Shown one piece after another: positions 1 to 11,342 of a DNA stretch of 64,000 nucleotides (positions within the stretch are counted from its first letter, which is position 1; the number at the start of each line of letters is the position of its first letter). The DNA is taken from contig NC_050719.1 in the NCBI RefSeq assembly GCF_013402915.1, positions 558,001 to 622,000 on the forward strand. The letters are read 5' to 3'. The stretch comes from Zygotorulaspora mrakii (taxonomy: Eukaryota; Ascomycota; Saccharomycetes; Saccharomycetales; Saccharomycetaceae). A model generated the notes under the pieces. It worked only from the letters and a program-made list of their open reading frames with translations, was not told where the DNA came from and ran no database searches. Made by a program: the position numbers and the translations under genes.

Positions 1-2040
1 CGGTTTTAATTTTTGATGAGTAACAATATGTGCCGCTAAATTACCCTTTCTTGAAAATCGTTTACCGCAAAGTTCACATTCATATGGTTTTTCGCCTGTA
101 TGTAATCTTTGATGAGTTTGTAAGTTACCACCTTGAGTAAACCTTTTACCACAGTATTCACATTGAAATGGTTTATAACCAATGTGAGATCGGATATGAA
201 CTTCCAGATGAGTAGATTGGGTAAAAAATCTATGACAATAAGGACACTCATGTTGTTTAACACCATGCGAACCTTTCGGTTTCTCGACACCACCAACCAA
301 TTGATAGGGTTGAGGGAGAATATCAGAATCTTCATTTATCAGTAGTCTACCATCAGCGGTTGTTGTAACTTTTTCAGTAACACCCTTTTTCCTTGCTTGA
401 ATCATTAACATTAATTGATCCACTTTAGTAACACCTAATAACGGTTTTGAATCATCTAATTGTGAAGAATCACTTGTATCCAATAATGGATTTGGTAATT
501 TTGAAAGTGCTTCATGTGTAGAGTTTACGTTAACATCTAAATCCGAATGAATCAATTCTTCTTTTCCGATTTCATTTACATGATCATTATTATTAGAGCT
601 TGCTGATCTCTTTTGTCTTTTGACATTGCTCAATTTCTGGGTATCGTCTATTACATTACCGTTATTATTATTACTATTTGCCAAAGTGCTTCCATTATCA
701 GTATCATTATTATTGACATTACCATTGTTATTATTATTACTGTTGTTGTTATTATTATTGTTGTTATTGTTGCTGCTCCCATTTGGAAAACCTCGTGGTC
801 CTGGTGTATAGCTTTGATTGTCTAAAGTAGCTCTCACAGAGGAATCTCTTCTTTTGAACTGAAAGTCAAAATCTTCCGCATTGAATTTCAGTGAGTTATT
901 CCTTGTGTTCAATAATGAATTTCCATTTATGACTCCGCTGTTGTTAGCGCCACCATTTGCAGATGAAAACAGAGTGTCAAATTCGGACACCGATGTTGCT
1001 GGATTTGTATTAGGATTTGTGTTTGCAATTGCATTCGCATTTGTGTTCCCATTTGCGCTGACGTTCGCGTTCGAGTTTATACCTGCGTTCGCATGGCTAT
1101 TCATGCCCACGTTTGGATTCGCATTCGTATTTGCACTCGTATTCGTACTCGTATTCGTATTCGAGCTGTTGTATGAAAATTTCCCGTTATTGTTCACAGT
1201 TGGAACCGCTCCACTTGACAGGGGTACGATCATTGGTGGTTTCATCGAATTCGCAGTAAAGGAATCCCTTTTGCTGGTTGCCGCTGCTGTCTGCGAGCCT
1301 GCTGTTGCTGAATGGAAAAACTCCAAATCTGCAGCATCATTTGGCCCGAAATATATTGAATTTCGCTTCGAAGATGGTTGTGGTGTTGTTGGGAACCTGT
1401 ACTGCTGAGGAACCATATTTGAGTTCGAAACTCCGGTATTCGAGTCTGCAAACTGCTGCTGCTGCTGCTGCTGCTGCTGTCGTTGCTGCTGCTGGCTGGG
1501 CTGTTTGGACGAAAACGACGGAGTCTTGAATCTTGGCGGCATGAACGGTTCAAGCGTCTCGCTTTGTCTTCTCACAGTGTTGAACTGGCCCTGGCCAACA
1601 TCCGAGTTCCTCGGCGTGCCGCCGTTGGCACCACCGCCGAGACCGCCCATCTGCTGCGGCCACATATTGTTGATTATCGAGTACCCTCTGCCGATCTGCG
1701 AAAGATCGCCATTACTGGGCACTCCCCCGCTCACAGAGGGCCGCTCCGAGGCAATATTCAGAAACGACGATATCGACGCATCCGTCGAGAACCTCGGGTG
1801 GCTGAAGTTGGTGAACATCGATATCGAGTCCTGCCTCTGCGGCTGTTTCAACGCAAATACCGCCCCGTTTCCCGACACGCCATCGCCGCTGCCAGCACCA
1901 CCTCCCATATTGCCACCGCTCATGCTGCTACCGACCCCACTGCCGCCTGCCACGTTCGCGCTGTTACCTCCAACTCCAACTGGCGCTCCCGCGCTGCCGG
2001 CGTGGCTACCGCTGTCCTTTGGGTGATTCTCGTCGTTCAT
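1..2040 (-). CDS. AZF1: Azf1-like C2H2 zinc-finger transcription factor (3' end beyond window)
   Basis: This frame stays open from the ATG at 2040 to the left window edge (680 codons), so the C-terminus is missing. In S. cerevisiae Azf1 is an asparagine-rich nuclear regulator of carbon and energy metabolism and cell-wall genes. The N-terminal 590 residues are low complexity: Gly/Ser-rich start, an interrupted polyQ run near residue 190, then alternating Asn-Ala/Thr/Ser repeats and an Asn run. Three C2H2 fingers follow at about residues 595-678 (CPYC, CEYC and CELC starts, with TGEKPY and IGYKPF linkers); a fourth finger should lie just outside. The text HECPYCHRFF and GNLAAHIVTHQKLKP matches Azf1 closely. 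No in-frame ATG lies between 2040 and the upstream stop. It diverges from RPC19. The family assignment is firm; target genes are not inferable here. Confidence 0.93.
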   Translation of the reverse strand, partial: MNDENHPKDSGSHAGSAGAPVGVGGNSANVAGGSGVGSSMSGGNMGGGAGSGDGVSGNGAVFALKQPQRQDSISMFTNFSHPRFSTDASISSFLNIASERPSVSGGVPSNGDLSQIGRGYSIINNMWPQQMGGLGGGANGGTPRNSDVGQGQFNTVRRQSETLEPFMPPRFKTPSFSSKQPSQQQQRQQQQQQQQQFADSNTGVSNSNMVPQQYRFPTTPQPSSKRNSIYFGPNDAADLEFFHSATAGSQTAAATSKRDSFTANSMKPPMIVPLSSGAVPTVNNNGKFSYNSSNTNTSTNTSANTNANPNVGMNSHANAGINSNANVSANGNTNANAIANTNPNTNPATSVSEFDTLFSSANGGANNSGVINGNSLLNTRNNSLKFNAEDFDFQFKRRDSSVRATLDNQSYTPGPRGFPNGSSNNNNNNNNNNSNNNNNGNVNNNDTDNGSTLANSNNNNGNVIDDTQKLSNVKRQKRSASSNNNDHVNEIGKEELIHSDLDVNVNSTHEALSKLPNPLLDTSDSSQLDDSKPLLGVTKVDQLMLMIQARKKGVTEKVTTTADGRLLINEDSDILPQPYQLVGGVEKPKGSHGVKQHECPYCHRFFTQSTHLEVHIRSHIGYKPFQCEYCGKRFTQGGNLQTHQRLHTGEKPYECELCGKRFSRKGNLAAHIVTHQKLKP
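996..1190. repeat. Degenerate Asn-Ala/Thr/Ser coding minisatellite in AZF1
   Basis: A run of degenerate hexamers of the type CGTATT/CGCATT/CATTTG. Read on the minus strand it encodes alternating Asn with Ala, Thr, Ser or Pro. The purine/pyrimidine periodicity is visible across the whole stretch. It is part of the AZF1 reading frame and is a likely site of length variation between strains (inference). Confidence 0.8.
1453..1479. repeat. (CTG)9 tract encoding polyQ in AZF1
   Basis: Nine uninterrupted CTG triplets (CAG on the coding strand) followed by TCG TTG and three more CTG. They encode the Gln run of AZF1. The tract is short but pure, a microsatellite prone to slippage. Confidence 0.85.
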
Positions 2041-2676
2041 TCCGAACTGCTCCCCTGCTGCTACACTACTCCCCACGATTAACTCAGCTGTTCGAATGCC
2101 TTGAACTTCACTCCAGTCTAACCTTGGCCTGTCCAGTCCGGTCTAACCTACTGTATTCCTTTACCAATACCCCAGGAATCCTTGGATATAAGAAAGAACC
2201 CTTTGTTCTGTGAAAATATAACCTAATCGATATTTGTGAAAAACAAAATTATTCAACTTGCGCGAACTGAGTAAAAACTGCCTCGTCTGGTGTATATATG
2301 TCGTCCGGCGCCCTTCGTTTGATTATGAACCGTAACAAGCTGTGTCAAACGCTACCCAACGCCAAGAATATTTAATCCAAAAAAAACTAGACACTCTTGC
2401 AATACGATTTCGAATGCCGATCGTCTCTTGTTTCTTGGACCTGTTTTTTGATGAAATGGTCAATTCTAATCATGTCTTTGTTTATTGATTGCTCTTTGCT
2501 TTTTTTCCTTTCCGTTGTTTTTTTCGTCTTTGCCTGGTCCTGTCCCTCCTTTCCCGACCTGGTGAGCGGCGGATTGTTCAGGAGCATTTCTTGCTGGCTG
2601 CCATCTGTCCGACTGGGCTGCGAGAGTGTCCGGTGCCGGAGGGCGGACACCGGACACCGGACAGCCTCTGGCAGCA

Positions 2677-2704
2677 TGGAGAAGCCGGCGCGCCGGCTTC
2701 TCCA
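2677..2704. repeat. 28-bp perfect palindrome
   Basis: TGGAGAAGCCGGCG (2677-2690) is followed without any spacer by its exact reverse complement (2691-2704). The centre is GGCGCGCC. It lies in the GC-rich divergent promoter about 270 bp upstream of the RPC19 ATG. It could be a binding site for a dimeric factor or could extrude a hairpin in DNA or RNA. Function is unknown. Confidence 0.95.
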
Positions 2705-2748
2705 ACTTTCGGCGGGGCGCCGGGGTGCGAGCCGCGGAATGGGCACTC

Positions 2749-2755
2749 CGGGTAA
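2749..2755 (+). promoter_or_regulatory. Putative Reb1 site (CGGGTAA)
   Basis: Exact match to the core Reb1 motif CGGGTAA, 221 bp upstream of RPC19. It pairs with the oppositely oriented copy at 2821-2827. Reb1 sites are commonly nucleosome-excluding elements in yeast promoters; the assignment rests on motif and promoter position only. Confidence 0.5.
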
Positions 2756-2820
2756 CAGTCCGGGCAGCACGCAAAGCTGGGGCGAACAGGCTACCCGGCC
2801 AAGACGGCGATGCACGGGCG

Positions 2821-2827
2821 TTACCCG
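2821..2827 (-). promoter_or_regulatory. Putative Reb1 site (TTACCCG)
   Basis: Exact reverse-complement Reb1 core, 149 bp upstream of the RPC19 ATG, a typical distance for this class of site. Confidence 0.5.
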
Positions 2828-2975
2828 CCCGGACCGTACAAAGGGCTCTCGCGGGCGCTCCTCTAGTAAGCAGAGCTGGATAACTGAAAAAAAGAGTGTC
2901 AAAAGCGTGTCACAGACGTGCCCGATGAGCTGAGCTGCCAGCACCGCACAGCACCGCATAGCACCCCTGACACAG

Positions 2976-3365
2976 ATGGCGGAACAGGTTGAACCCCCAG
3001 TGGTGGATGAGGACGTCATCATGGACCCTGAAGCAGAGGTCGTGGACGAAGAGGAGGAGCCCGACAGGGAAAAGATTAAGCTGCTACCGCAAGCAAGCAC
3101 AGAGGACGGAACTTGCGCGTCTTTCCAGATCGTAGACGAAGACCACACGTTGGGGAACGCGCTGAGATACATCATCATGAAGAACCCCGATGTCGAGTTC
3201 TGCGGCTACTCGATCCCACACCCAAGTGAAAATCTGCTAAACATACGGATCCAGACGTATGGCGAGTCGACTGCGGTGGACGTTTTGCACAAGGGTCTGA
3301 AGGACCTGACCGATCTGTGCGATGTGGTGGAGGAGAAGTTCACGCAGAGGATCAAGGAAATGTAG
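2976..3365 (+). CDS. RPC19: RNA polymerases I and III subunit AC19
   Basis: 129-residue alpha-CTD-like small subunit shared by RNA polymerases I and III, partner of AC40 (Rpc40) in the assembly platform equivalent to the bacterial alpha dimer. An acidic N-terminal tail (residues 1-35) precedes the conserved core, with the diagnostic FQIVDEDHTLGNALRYII segment at about 46-63 and the GYSIPHPSE loop. Length is slightly under the 142 residues known in S. cerevisiae, the difference being in the acidic tail. It lies in tandem with DBP2 and diverges from AZF1, as expected from the YNL113W-YNL112W pair. Assignment is secure. Confidence 0.97.
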   Translation: MAEQVEPPVVDEDVIMDPEAEVVDEEEEPDREKIKLLPQASTEDGTCASFQIVDEDHTLGNALRYIIMKNPDVEFCGYSIPHPSENLLNIRIQTYGESTAVDVLHKGLKDLTDLCDVVEEKFTQRIKEM

Positions 3366-3435
3366 CCAGCACGAATACGTATCCTGTGTAGACTAGGTAG
3401 TTAAAGGTTTGTCGTAGTTAGTGGTCTGTCGAAGG

Positions 3436-3443
3436 CACGTGAC
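3436..3443 (-). promoter_or_regulatory. Putative Cbf1 E-box (CACGTGAC)
   Basis: CACGTG with the flanking AC, i.e. GTCACGTG on the minus strand, the preferred Cbf1 form. It lies between the RPC19 stop and the DBP2 ATG, 211 bp upstream of DBP2. Motif-based call only; Pho4 and other bHLH factors bind related sequences. Confidence 0.4.
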
Positions 3444-3641
3444 TGGGAAGAGGGGTCAAAACGAGATTTTCCCGTCGTCGTTTCTTTTTCGCTTGGTGCA
3501 TCAAGAAAAATTTTCTTGTCTTGGGCAGCTCATCGGGATGGGATATAAAAGGAAGGCAAGTTGAGGTATGGTAGATGAGTTGGAAGCACCAGTTTTTGCT
3601 TGGGGATGTTGTCCGAGACAGAGCAACACGCAGACAATTAG

Positions 3642-6183
<2,542 letters not shown>

Positions 6184-6300
6184 GTCCATACAATGTGCGC
6201 CTAGTCAAAACTTTTATTCCTTTGTTTTATTTGTATATTAGAAATTATAAATATTTGATTTTTTTAAGATTACAATCTCATTTAAATTATGTGCATGTAT

Positions 6301-8526
6301 TTACCATGTATTGTCCCAGCCATCGTCACCGACAGGTTCTTCTTCCATTGACTTGTTTACTTTTAGTCTATCCTTGATTGACGCTCTAGATTTCGCGCTT
6401 GCCTGTGAACTTTTAGACCTTGGCGTGAGTATGCTCGTTCTAGTTTTTGTATTTGCTAGTATGCTTACTTTTTTTACCGGTTTTACTGGTTTCCCGATGG
6501 ATGGCACCGGTTTAGATTCTTGTTCTGCTTCCCAAATTCCACCGTCTGCCCAGGCGGCATCAGTGCTATCATCATTGCCAAAACCATCATTATCAAAATC
6601 ATCATTCCAAGACTCTTCGACAGTTACCTTTGAAGGATATGACGTGTGGCCGTGGCTGTTTGGAGTAGACCTTGTGGAGAAAGGTACACCGGTACTATCG
6701 GAATTTCCTTCATTGTTTTTATCGTCATCAAATGTGTCCCAGGCGTCTAGTGGCGCCGGTTCCACGGTGGTCACATTTGGAGAAGGTGACTGATCAGGAA
6801 ATGATGATATCACGACTGTTGACATGAATTGTTTCACAAGTTCAGCATCATTTTTCTCTTCATTCTTTCCATATTCATCAAAATTGATGTCCTCTGATTG
6901 AGTAACACTTTTTGAACTTTCTTGTATACATTTTGCCTCGCTTTCTAATTTGTTAAGGTATTTTTCAAAAAGATTTTTTGCCTTACTTCTTACAAGCGGA
7001 TCTTTGTCAAGTAATTCTGGAGCTATCACCGTGAGTATCTTGTTTGCTATAGTGGTAACATCAAATAGATCAATGGTCTTTTTGAGACCATACAAAGCAG
7101 CCAGACGTGGTTTGATAATGGGATCTTTCAACGACTTAGTAAACGCAGTAGCCAAAATACTCGCTCTGTTACCTGAGGAGGTCGAGAGTAAGGTAGCAAT
7201 TTGCGTGATAATTATGACAGTCCAAGTCCGTATGTCAACATCTTGATCCACTTGAGTCTTTGCCAAATGTCTTAAGAGCTCATTGTTTAATTGTCTTTCT
7301 GTTATATGAGGGACAATAATAGGAATGTTTTTTAACGTCTGCAAACGCAAAGTCGGGTCAGAATCTGCCAGTCCCTGGGCGAATCTGGGAAAAATCTTCC
7401 CTGACAGTTCAGTTGAAGATAACTTTTTAGCAACTTTAGGCAAGTAGATAAGTAAAAGAAACCGTACTTGCCTATCTGGTAATGCAAAACACTCGTATAT
7501 CAAAGTTTTCGATGCTTCTGGGAAAAAATCTTTGTCTATAGTCAGGTCCAAAAATATAGCTAAGAATGGGATCAATCTAGCGATAGATGATGCACTGCTA
7601 TTCTGAGTACTAATAAGCCATTGGATTATATTGGATAGTTCTGGTAGTAATAAGCCTTCAATGAATCCCGGTGTCATATTATGAAATACATTTCTCGCGT
7701 CAAAAAAAATTGATTGAATCTGTAACATAACAGCGAGTTTATCCTGTGGGTCCTTGATATGCAGTTCTTTCAATTGCTGCGAGATACTGATTAACGGATT
7801 CGATAACCAGGTATTCGTTGATTCCAATCTACTCATGAAAGCATCAAAGGTAATTCTTGTCCTTGACAGGTTTTGCAACGGAACTTGCCAATCTGTTGGC
7901 ACCTTTGATGCACTACCGATCAATTCTATAATAAGATTGCTTAGCTGGAGCGAATCAATTCTTTGAAAATCATCCGTGGTAGTTTGTAGTCCCATCAATT
8001 TATTATACAACTGCACATCTGAAGCAAATTTTCTGGAACTAATCTCGCTTTTCTTTTGGCATAGTTCCATCCCAAACAACAACCACTGACCCTTTGAATC
8101 AATGAATATGGATTCTCGAGATATTGTACCGACAACAAATTCGTTCAAGAACTTCAATGTTGTCAATAATTGCGATATTCCGAGCTGTATACTTTCACCG
8201 TTGCTTTGTAGCTCACGTATATCATCCCAGGGAAACGGTTTTACGCGTTCAGTAATAATGAATGTCGACTGCGGATCAGAATCAAATGTCTCTAAGACAG
8301 GGCATAACCCTGGAATCCTTAGCACTTTCGCCTTGTGAATAGCATTCAAAATGAGATCTTCATTTTGTTGTGATCTATTCGCCTTGAAGACTGTAACAGG
8401 TGACGAGTCTGATTTTCTGGTACCGTTTAAAACTTGCCATAATGTGCTCTCGTAAACTGGTTTATCTTCCAAAGAATAGGGAAACTGAAAATTCGAGATC
8501 GATTTGAATATGTTGATGAAACTCAT
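6301..8526 (-). CDS. CEX1: Cex1, Scy1-like pseudokinase/HEAT tRNA export factor
   Basis: About 741 residues from the ATG at 8526. Cex1 is a cytoplasmic nuclear-pore-associated protein that collects aminoacyl-tRNA from exportins and passes it to eEF1A; it also acts in COPI traffic. The start IFKSISNFQFPY matches the known N-terminus, so I prefer this ATG over an in-frame ATG at 8574 (16 residues longer). A degenerate kinase-like domain occupies about 20-270, HEAT repeats (LPDRQVRFLLLIYLPK, LADSDPTLRLQTLKNIP, IRTWTVIIITQIA) about 330-540, and the C-terminus is Ser/Asp/Trp-rich, ending GWDNTW as in the family. It ends 117 bp from DBP2 (convergent). Confidence 0.95.
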   Translation of the reverse strand: MSFINIFKSISNFQFPYSLEDKPVYESTLWQVLNGTRKSDSSPVTVFKANRSQQNEDLILNAIHKAKVLRIPGLCPVLETFDSDPQSTFIITERVKPFPWDDIRELQSNGESIQLGISQLLTTLKFLNEFVVGTISRESIFIDSKGQWLLFGMELCQKKSEISSRKFASDVQLYNKLMGLQTTTDDFQRIDSLQLSNLIIELIGSASKVPTDWQVPLQNLSRTRITFDAFMSRLESTNTWLSNPLISISQQLKELHIKDPQDKLAVMLQIQSIFFDARNVFHNMTPGFIEGLLLPELSNIIQWLISTQNSSASSIARLIPFLAIFLDLTIDKDFFPEASKTLIYECFALPDRQVRFLLLIYLPKVAKKLSSTELSGKIFPRFAQGLADSDPTLRLQTLKNIPIIVPHITERQLNNELLRHLAKTQVDQDVDIRTWTVIIITQIATLLSTSSGNRASILATAFTKSLKDPIIKPRLAALYGLKKTIDLFDVTTIANKILTVIAPELLDKDPLVRSKAKNLFEKYLNKLESEAKCIQESSKSVTQSEDINFDEYGKNEEKNDAELVKQFMSTVVISSFPDQSPSPNVTTVEPAPLDAWDTFDDDKNNEGNSDSTGVPFSTRSTPNSHGHTSYPSKVTVEESWNDDFDNDGFGNDDSTDAAWADGGIWEAEQESKPVPSIGKPVKPVKKVSILANTKTRTSILTPRSKSSQASAKSRASIKDRLKVNKSMEEEPVGDDGWDNTW

Positions 8527-8646
8527 TCCAGGAATCGCACCCAAGCTGACTTGATGTAGCCATGCCGAAAGCATGTTTTTCAACTTCTACAATTTTTCGT
8601 ATTTACATTTTTGAGCTACTGCAACAAGAGATGAAAAGAAAAATTA

Positions 8647-8654
8647 CACGTGAC
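8647..8654 (-). promoter_or_regulatory. Putative Cbf1 E-box upstream of CEX1
   Basis: CACGTGAC (GTCACGTG on the minus strand), 120 bp upstream of the preferred CEX1 ATG. Exact Cbf1-type octamer; motif evidence only. Confidence 0.4.
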
Positions 8655-8812
8655 GATTTCCATTGAAAATATTAAATATGGGAGGGTTGAAATAGTATAA
8701 ATAGAGTTTATAACCTGGAGCACCATGGAATCCAAGTGGGCATGTGTTATAGTACATTGCTCAGCTGTGTTGGGAAGAGGACCTGAAAAAGCGTTTTCTA
8801 TAACTGAAACTT

Positions 8813-9181
8813 TTAGTGGTTGGATAAATAGTAAGCCACGGCGAAGAAAACAATTGCGCAGAGAATGGCCAATTTGCCACTACCCTCACCACCTGTAGTT
8901 TGTGTGGACTGTGAAGCTTCTGTCTGGTTTAGTGGCTCGCTGTTAACGTCCACTCTACCGATCAATAGTTTTTCCAATTTCTTGAGAGCATCGTCGGAAT
9001 GACCAATATCATTGAATGGTTCGGTAGCAATTTGACCAGCTAATTCGAGAATAATTTCATCACCACCTGGGTGCTCGTCAACGAATTTAGTGACATCGTA
9101 AACTTTGCCATCGATAATAATCCAGGCATCTTCTGGCGAGTTGTGCTCTGCAATTTCTTGGTAAGTGAAAACGTTAGACAT
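8813..9181 (-). CDS. CYB5: Cytochrome b5, ER tail-anchored
   Basis: 122-residue haem protein that donates electrons in sterol and sphingolipid oxidations on the ER. The haem-binding fold occupies residues 1-80 with axial His37 in HPGG and His61 in GHSDDA. A Ser/Thr/Gln linker is followed by a C-terminal membrane anchor (about 99-118) and a short polar tail, the tail-anchored layout of microsomal b5. Oddity: the segment between the haem ligands reads GQIATEPF where most family members have GxDATxxF, so Asp51 is Ile here (codon at 9029-9031). Length matches S. cerevisiae Cyb5 (120). Confidence 0.96.
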   Translation of the reverse strand: MSNVFTYQEIAEHNSPEDAWIIIDGKVYDVTKFVDEHPGGDEIILELAGQIATEPFNDIGHSDDALKKLEKLLIGRVDVNSEPLNQTEASQSTQTTGGEGSGKLAILCAIVFFAVAYYLSNH

Positions 9182-9574
9182 GGTTGAAGGCTATTAAAGA
9201 TGTTCAATCAGCGAGGGCTAGCAGTCGAAGTTCTAGACACGACAGGTATTCGGGATCTGACCAAAAGTTTCACGGAACTGCTTTATCTTATATCAGACCT
9301 CGTTCTTGAACGATCTGCCAACACCGCACATCTCGAGAACGAAAAAGCCGAAAAGTCCATACGAAAAATCGGACGCTTTGCTTGTTCCGGACATGAAGAT
9401 TCAACACATCGTATAAGACCTATAGCTATCGTTTACTTAGTCGAATGCTACGAATGCTATGAATGCTATGAAGGCTCTCATTCCAGGAATATACTCCATG
9501 GTGGGGGCAGAATCTTATGTTGCAGTTCCGTTATAGTATACAGGTTATGATATTTAAAAACATGCTGAAATAAT
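9182..9574. other. CYB5 upstream / NOP15 downstream intergenic region
   Basis: 393 bases without a supported gene. It contains a 9-bp tandem repeat (9443-9478). A 116-codon open frame on the plus strand (9200-9550) encodes the repeat as YECYECYE and has no family resemblance, so I treat it as chance. Confidence 0.6.
9443..9478. repeat. 9-bp tandem repeat (GAATGCTAT), four units
   Basis: GAATGCTAC, GAATGCTAT, GAATGCTAT and a degenerate GAAGGCTCT follow head to tail upstream of CYB5. A small minisatellite; no function implied. Confidence 0.85.
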
Positions 9575-10273
9575 CTACCATTTGAATTCGATACCAGATT
9601 GAGTCAATTTTTCCATTCTTAGCTCATGTTTGTTCTTTGCCTGGGCTTTTAGTTCGTCAACAGATTTTTTGATTTCAGTTTGGATGAAGACTCTTCCCTT
9701 GTGTTTAAAGAGCTTTTCTATCTTAGCGCCTTTTGGAAGCAAGCGTACCTGTAAGATGTGCCCCATTAAAAGGTAGTTATCCATTGTCTCTTGTGCGATC
9801 TTTGCGTCTTCCTTGTTGACGAATTCGATGAACCCATAATGTCTGGAATTACCGGTTTTTTTGTTGCGTGCTAATCTGACCTGTTTCAAGTCCCCAAATT
9901 GAGCAAAGTATTTACTCAGTTCCCTTTCGTGAAATCCCTTTGGTAGTCTGCTGACGTAGACAACACCGGAATGGTCTCTGTCATTTTTCTGTTTATTATC
10001 ACTTTGTTTCTTAGTTTCTAGCTTCTTTATCTTGTGTGTGCTTGTCTCGTCATCAACATCAAGCCCTTTGATATCATCCGCCTCCTCATCCGAATCCAAG
10101 TTGGAGTCTGAATTGGAGTCTGATTCTGAATTTGAGGCTTTTACTGCTGATGAGCTCGCCTCAGAATTTAATGTCGATTCGACATTTTCCTCTTCTTCCA
10201 CTTTCTCCACCGGTTCTGGCTTTGGTGCTTTGACACTTTTTTCGTCTCTCTGCTTGGTAGTTTTCTTTACCAT
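9575..10273 (-). CDS. NOP15: Ribosome biogenesis factor Nop15 (RRM protein)
   Basis: 232 residues. Nop15 is an essential nucleolar factor for pre-60S maturation that binds the ITS2 region. The N-terminal 95 residues are Lys/Glu/Ser-rich and acidic. A single RRM follows at about 103-180 with RNP2 VVYVSRL and RNP1 SRHYGFIEF, then a basic C-terminus containing AKIEKLFKHK. It sits head to tail upstream of CYB5, as YNL110C-YNL111C. Length is close to the 220 residues known in S. cerevisiae. Confidence 0.95.
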   Translation of the reverse strand: MVKKTTKQRDEKSVKAPKPEPVEKVEEEENVESTLNSEASSSAVKASNSESDSNSDSNLDSDEEADDIKGLDVDDETSTHKIKKLETKKQSDNKQKNDRDHSGVVYVSRLPKGFHERELSKYFAQFGDLKQVRLARNKKTGNSRHYGFIEFVNKEDAKIAQETMDNYLLMGHILQVRLLPKGAKIEKLFKHKGRVFIQTEIKKSVDELKAQAKNKHELRMEKLTQSGIEFKW

Positions 10274-10415
10274 TGTGCTGTGCCTCTATTAATCTGGGAC
10301 AATAAGTGTGAGCAAGTAAATGTACTACTAACTTTGTCTATGTGATGAGCTCAAATGAGTTTGACATGCGATGAGGTACCTTCTGAAAATTTTTTGTCAC
10401 TGCGCGGGAATATAA

Positions 10416-10422
10416 TTACCCG
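10416..10422 (-). promoter_or_regulatory. Putative Reb1 site upstream of NOP15
   Basis: TTACCCG, exact Reb1 core, 143 bp upstream of the NOP15 ATG in the 228-bp gap to the Maf gene. Motif evidence only. Confidence 0.5.
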
Positions 10423-10501
10423 GAAATATCGATAAATATAAGATGTTTGGGCAAGTATGTTAATACCAATAAACTATATACAATTACGTATCGTGAGTGC
10501 C

Positions 10502-11185
10502 CTAATCTGAAGTTTCGTGAATAATTGCCATAAAAGTTCTATTCAGTGGTAGACCCACAACGTTGTAATAGTCACCGTCGATTTTCTTGATTATCATAGC
10601 ACTCATACCCTGAATCTTAAAGCCCCCTGCGACGTTTATACCGTCTTCACTATCTACGTAGTCCTCTAGAAGTTTCAAAGGAATCTCATCGTCACACACT
10701 ATATCTGTGGTTTCGTGGAATGTTTTACGTATTTGATAATCCTCTTCACACTTCCATCTTATTATTGTCACGGCTGTTACAACTTTTAGAGGCGAATAGC
10801 CTTTTGAATAGCAAAAGTTCTTCAAGTTTTGCAATTGGATCTCTTTACTTTTAGGCTTCTCATATATTCTGTTGTTGCTGTCAATTACAACTGTATCTGC
10901 GCAGATTACAAGTTTGGGTTTTCCTTGTTCACAATTCATTCGCTTCAGATCCCCAACAATACCCTCGGCTTTGCAACGGGAAGTGTCGCATACGTAGCCA
11001 ATTGGATTATCTTGATAGACCGATTTATCAAGATCTTCCGCAAATGAAGGTTTCATTAGCGTGAGCTCTTTAATGCCCATAACATCGTGTAAGATTTCAT
11101 ACCTTCTTGGCGATGAGCTGGCCAGTATTATATCGAATTTACTTGCGATGGTATGAGATATGCGGGAGCCATGCGATGATACCAT
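10502..11185 (-). CDS. Maf/Ham1-like nucleotide pyrophosphatase (YOR111W ortholog)
   Basis: 227 residues, Maf family: house-cleaning nucleoside-triphosphate pyrophosphatases that hydrolyse non-canonical or methylated nucleotides. Visible signature: ILASSSPRRYEIL at about 20-32, VICADTVVI at about 93-101, the EKPKS segment, and AGGFKIQG near 186-193. The S. cerevisiae ortholog by position is YOR111W, which has no standard name that I know. Start at 11185 gives a short polar N-terminus before the first motif. Substrate is not predictable from sequence alone. Confidence 0.9.
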   Translation of the reverse strand: MVSSHGSRISHTIASKFDIILASSSPRRYEILHDVMGIKELTLMKPSFAEDLDKSVYQDNPIGYVCDTSRCKAEGIVGDLKRMNCEQGKPKLVICADTVVIDSNNRIYEKPKSKEIQLQNLKNFCYSKGYSPLKVVTAVTIIRWKCEEDYQIRKTFHETTDIVCDDEIPLKLLEDYVDSEDGINVAGGFKIQGMSAMIIKKIDGDYYNVVGLPLNRTFMAIIHETSD

Positions 11186-11342
11186 GTCAAAGATTTATAT
11201 TAGTCGTGGAAGTGTTTCGCAAGACTAGGTGTGGTAAACGTGAAATAGCAGTTAGCAAAATCGACGATAAAGGCCGATTTCATGTTAATGTCATTTGATA
11301 CAAAATTCACAAGAGAAAAAGATCAGAATAAGTCAAATAAAA

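Larger units (their letters stand above)
2041..2975. promoter_or_regulatory. Divergent AZF1/RPC19 intergenic region with GC-rich island
   Basis: No gene is supported in these 935 bases. The AZF1-proximal half is AT-rich. From about 2560 to 2960 it becomes strongly GC-rich, unlike the rest of the window, and holds short direct repeats (CGGACAC / CACCGGA units at 2641-2665), a 28-bp perfect palindrome (2677-2704) and two Reb1-type motifs in opposite orientation. Long open frames cross this island on both strands, but they are compositionally expected in GC-rich DNA and resemble no known protein. Confidence 0.6.

Noticed and set aside
2387..3178. 263-codon open frame on the minus strand (and overlapping plus-strand frames) across the GC-rich AZF1/RPC19 region
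   Set aside because: It overlaps RPC19 antisense, is Ser/Arg/Gly-rich as expected of GC-rich random frames, and resembles no family.
9200..9550. 116-codon plus-strand frame upstream of CYB5
   Set aside because: It runs through a 9-bp tandem repeat (YECYECYE) and promoter DNA without family similarity.
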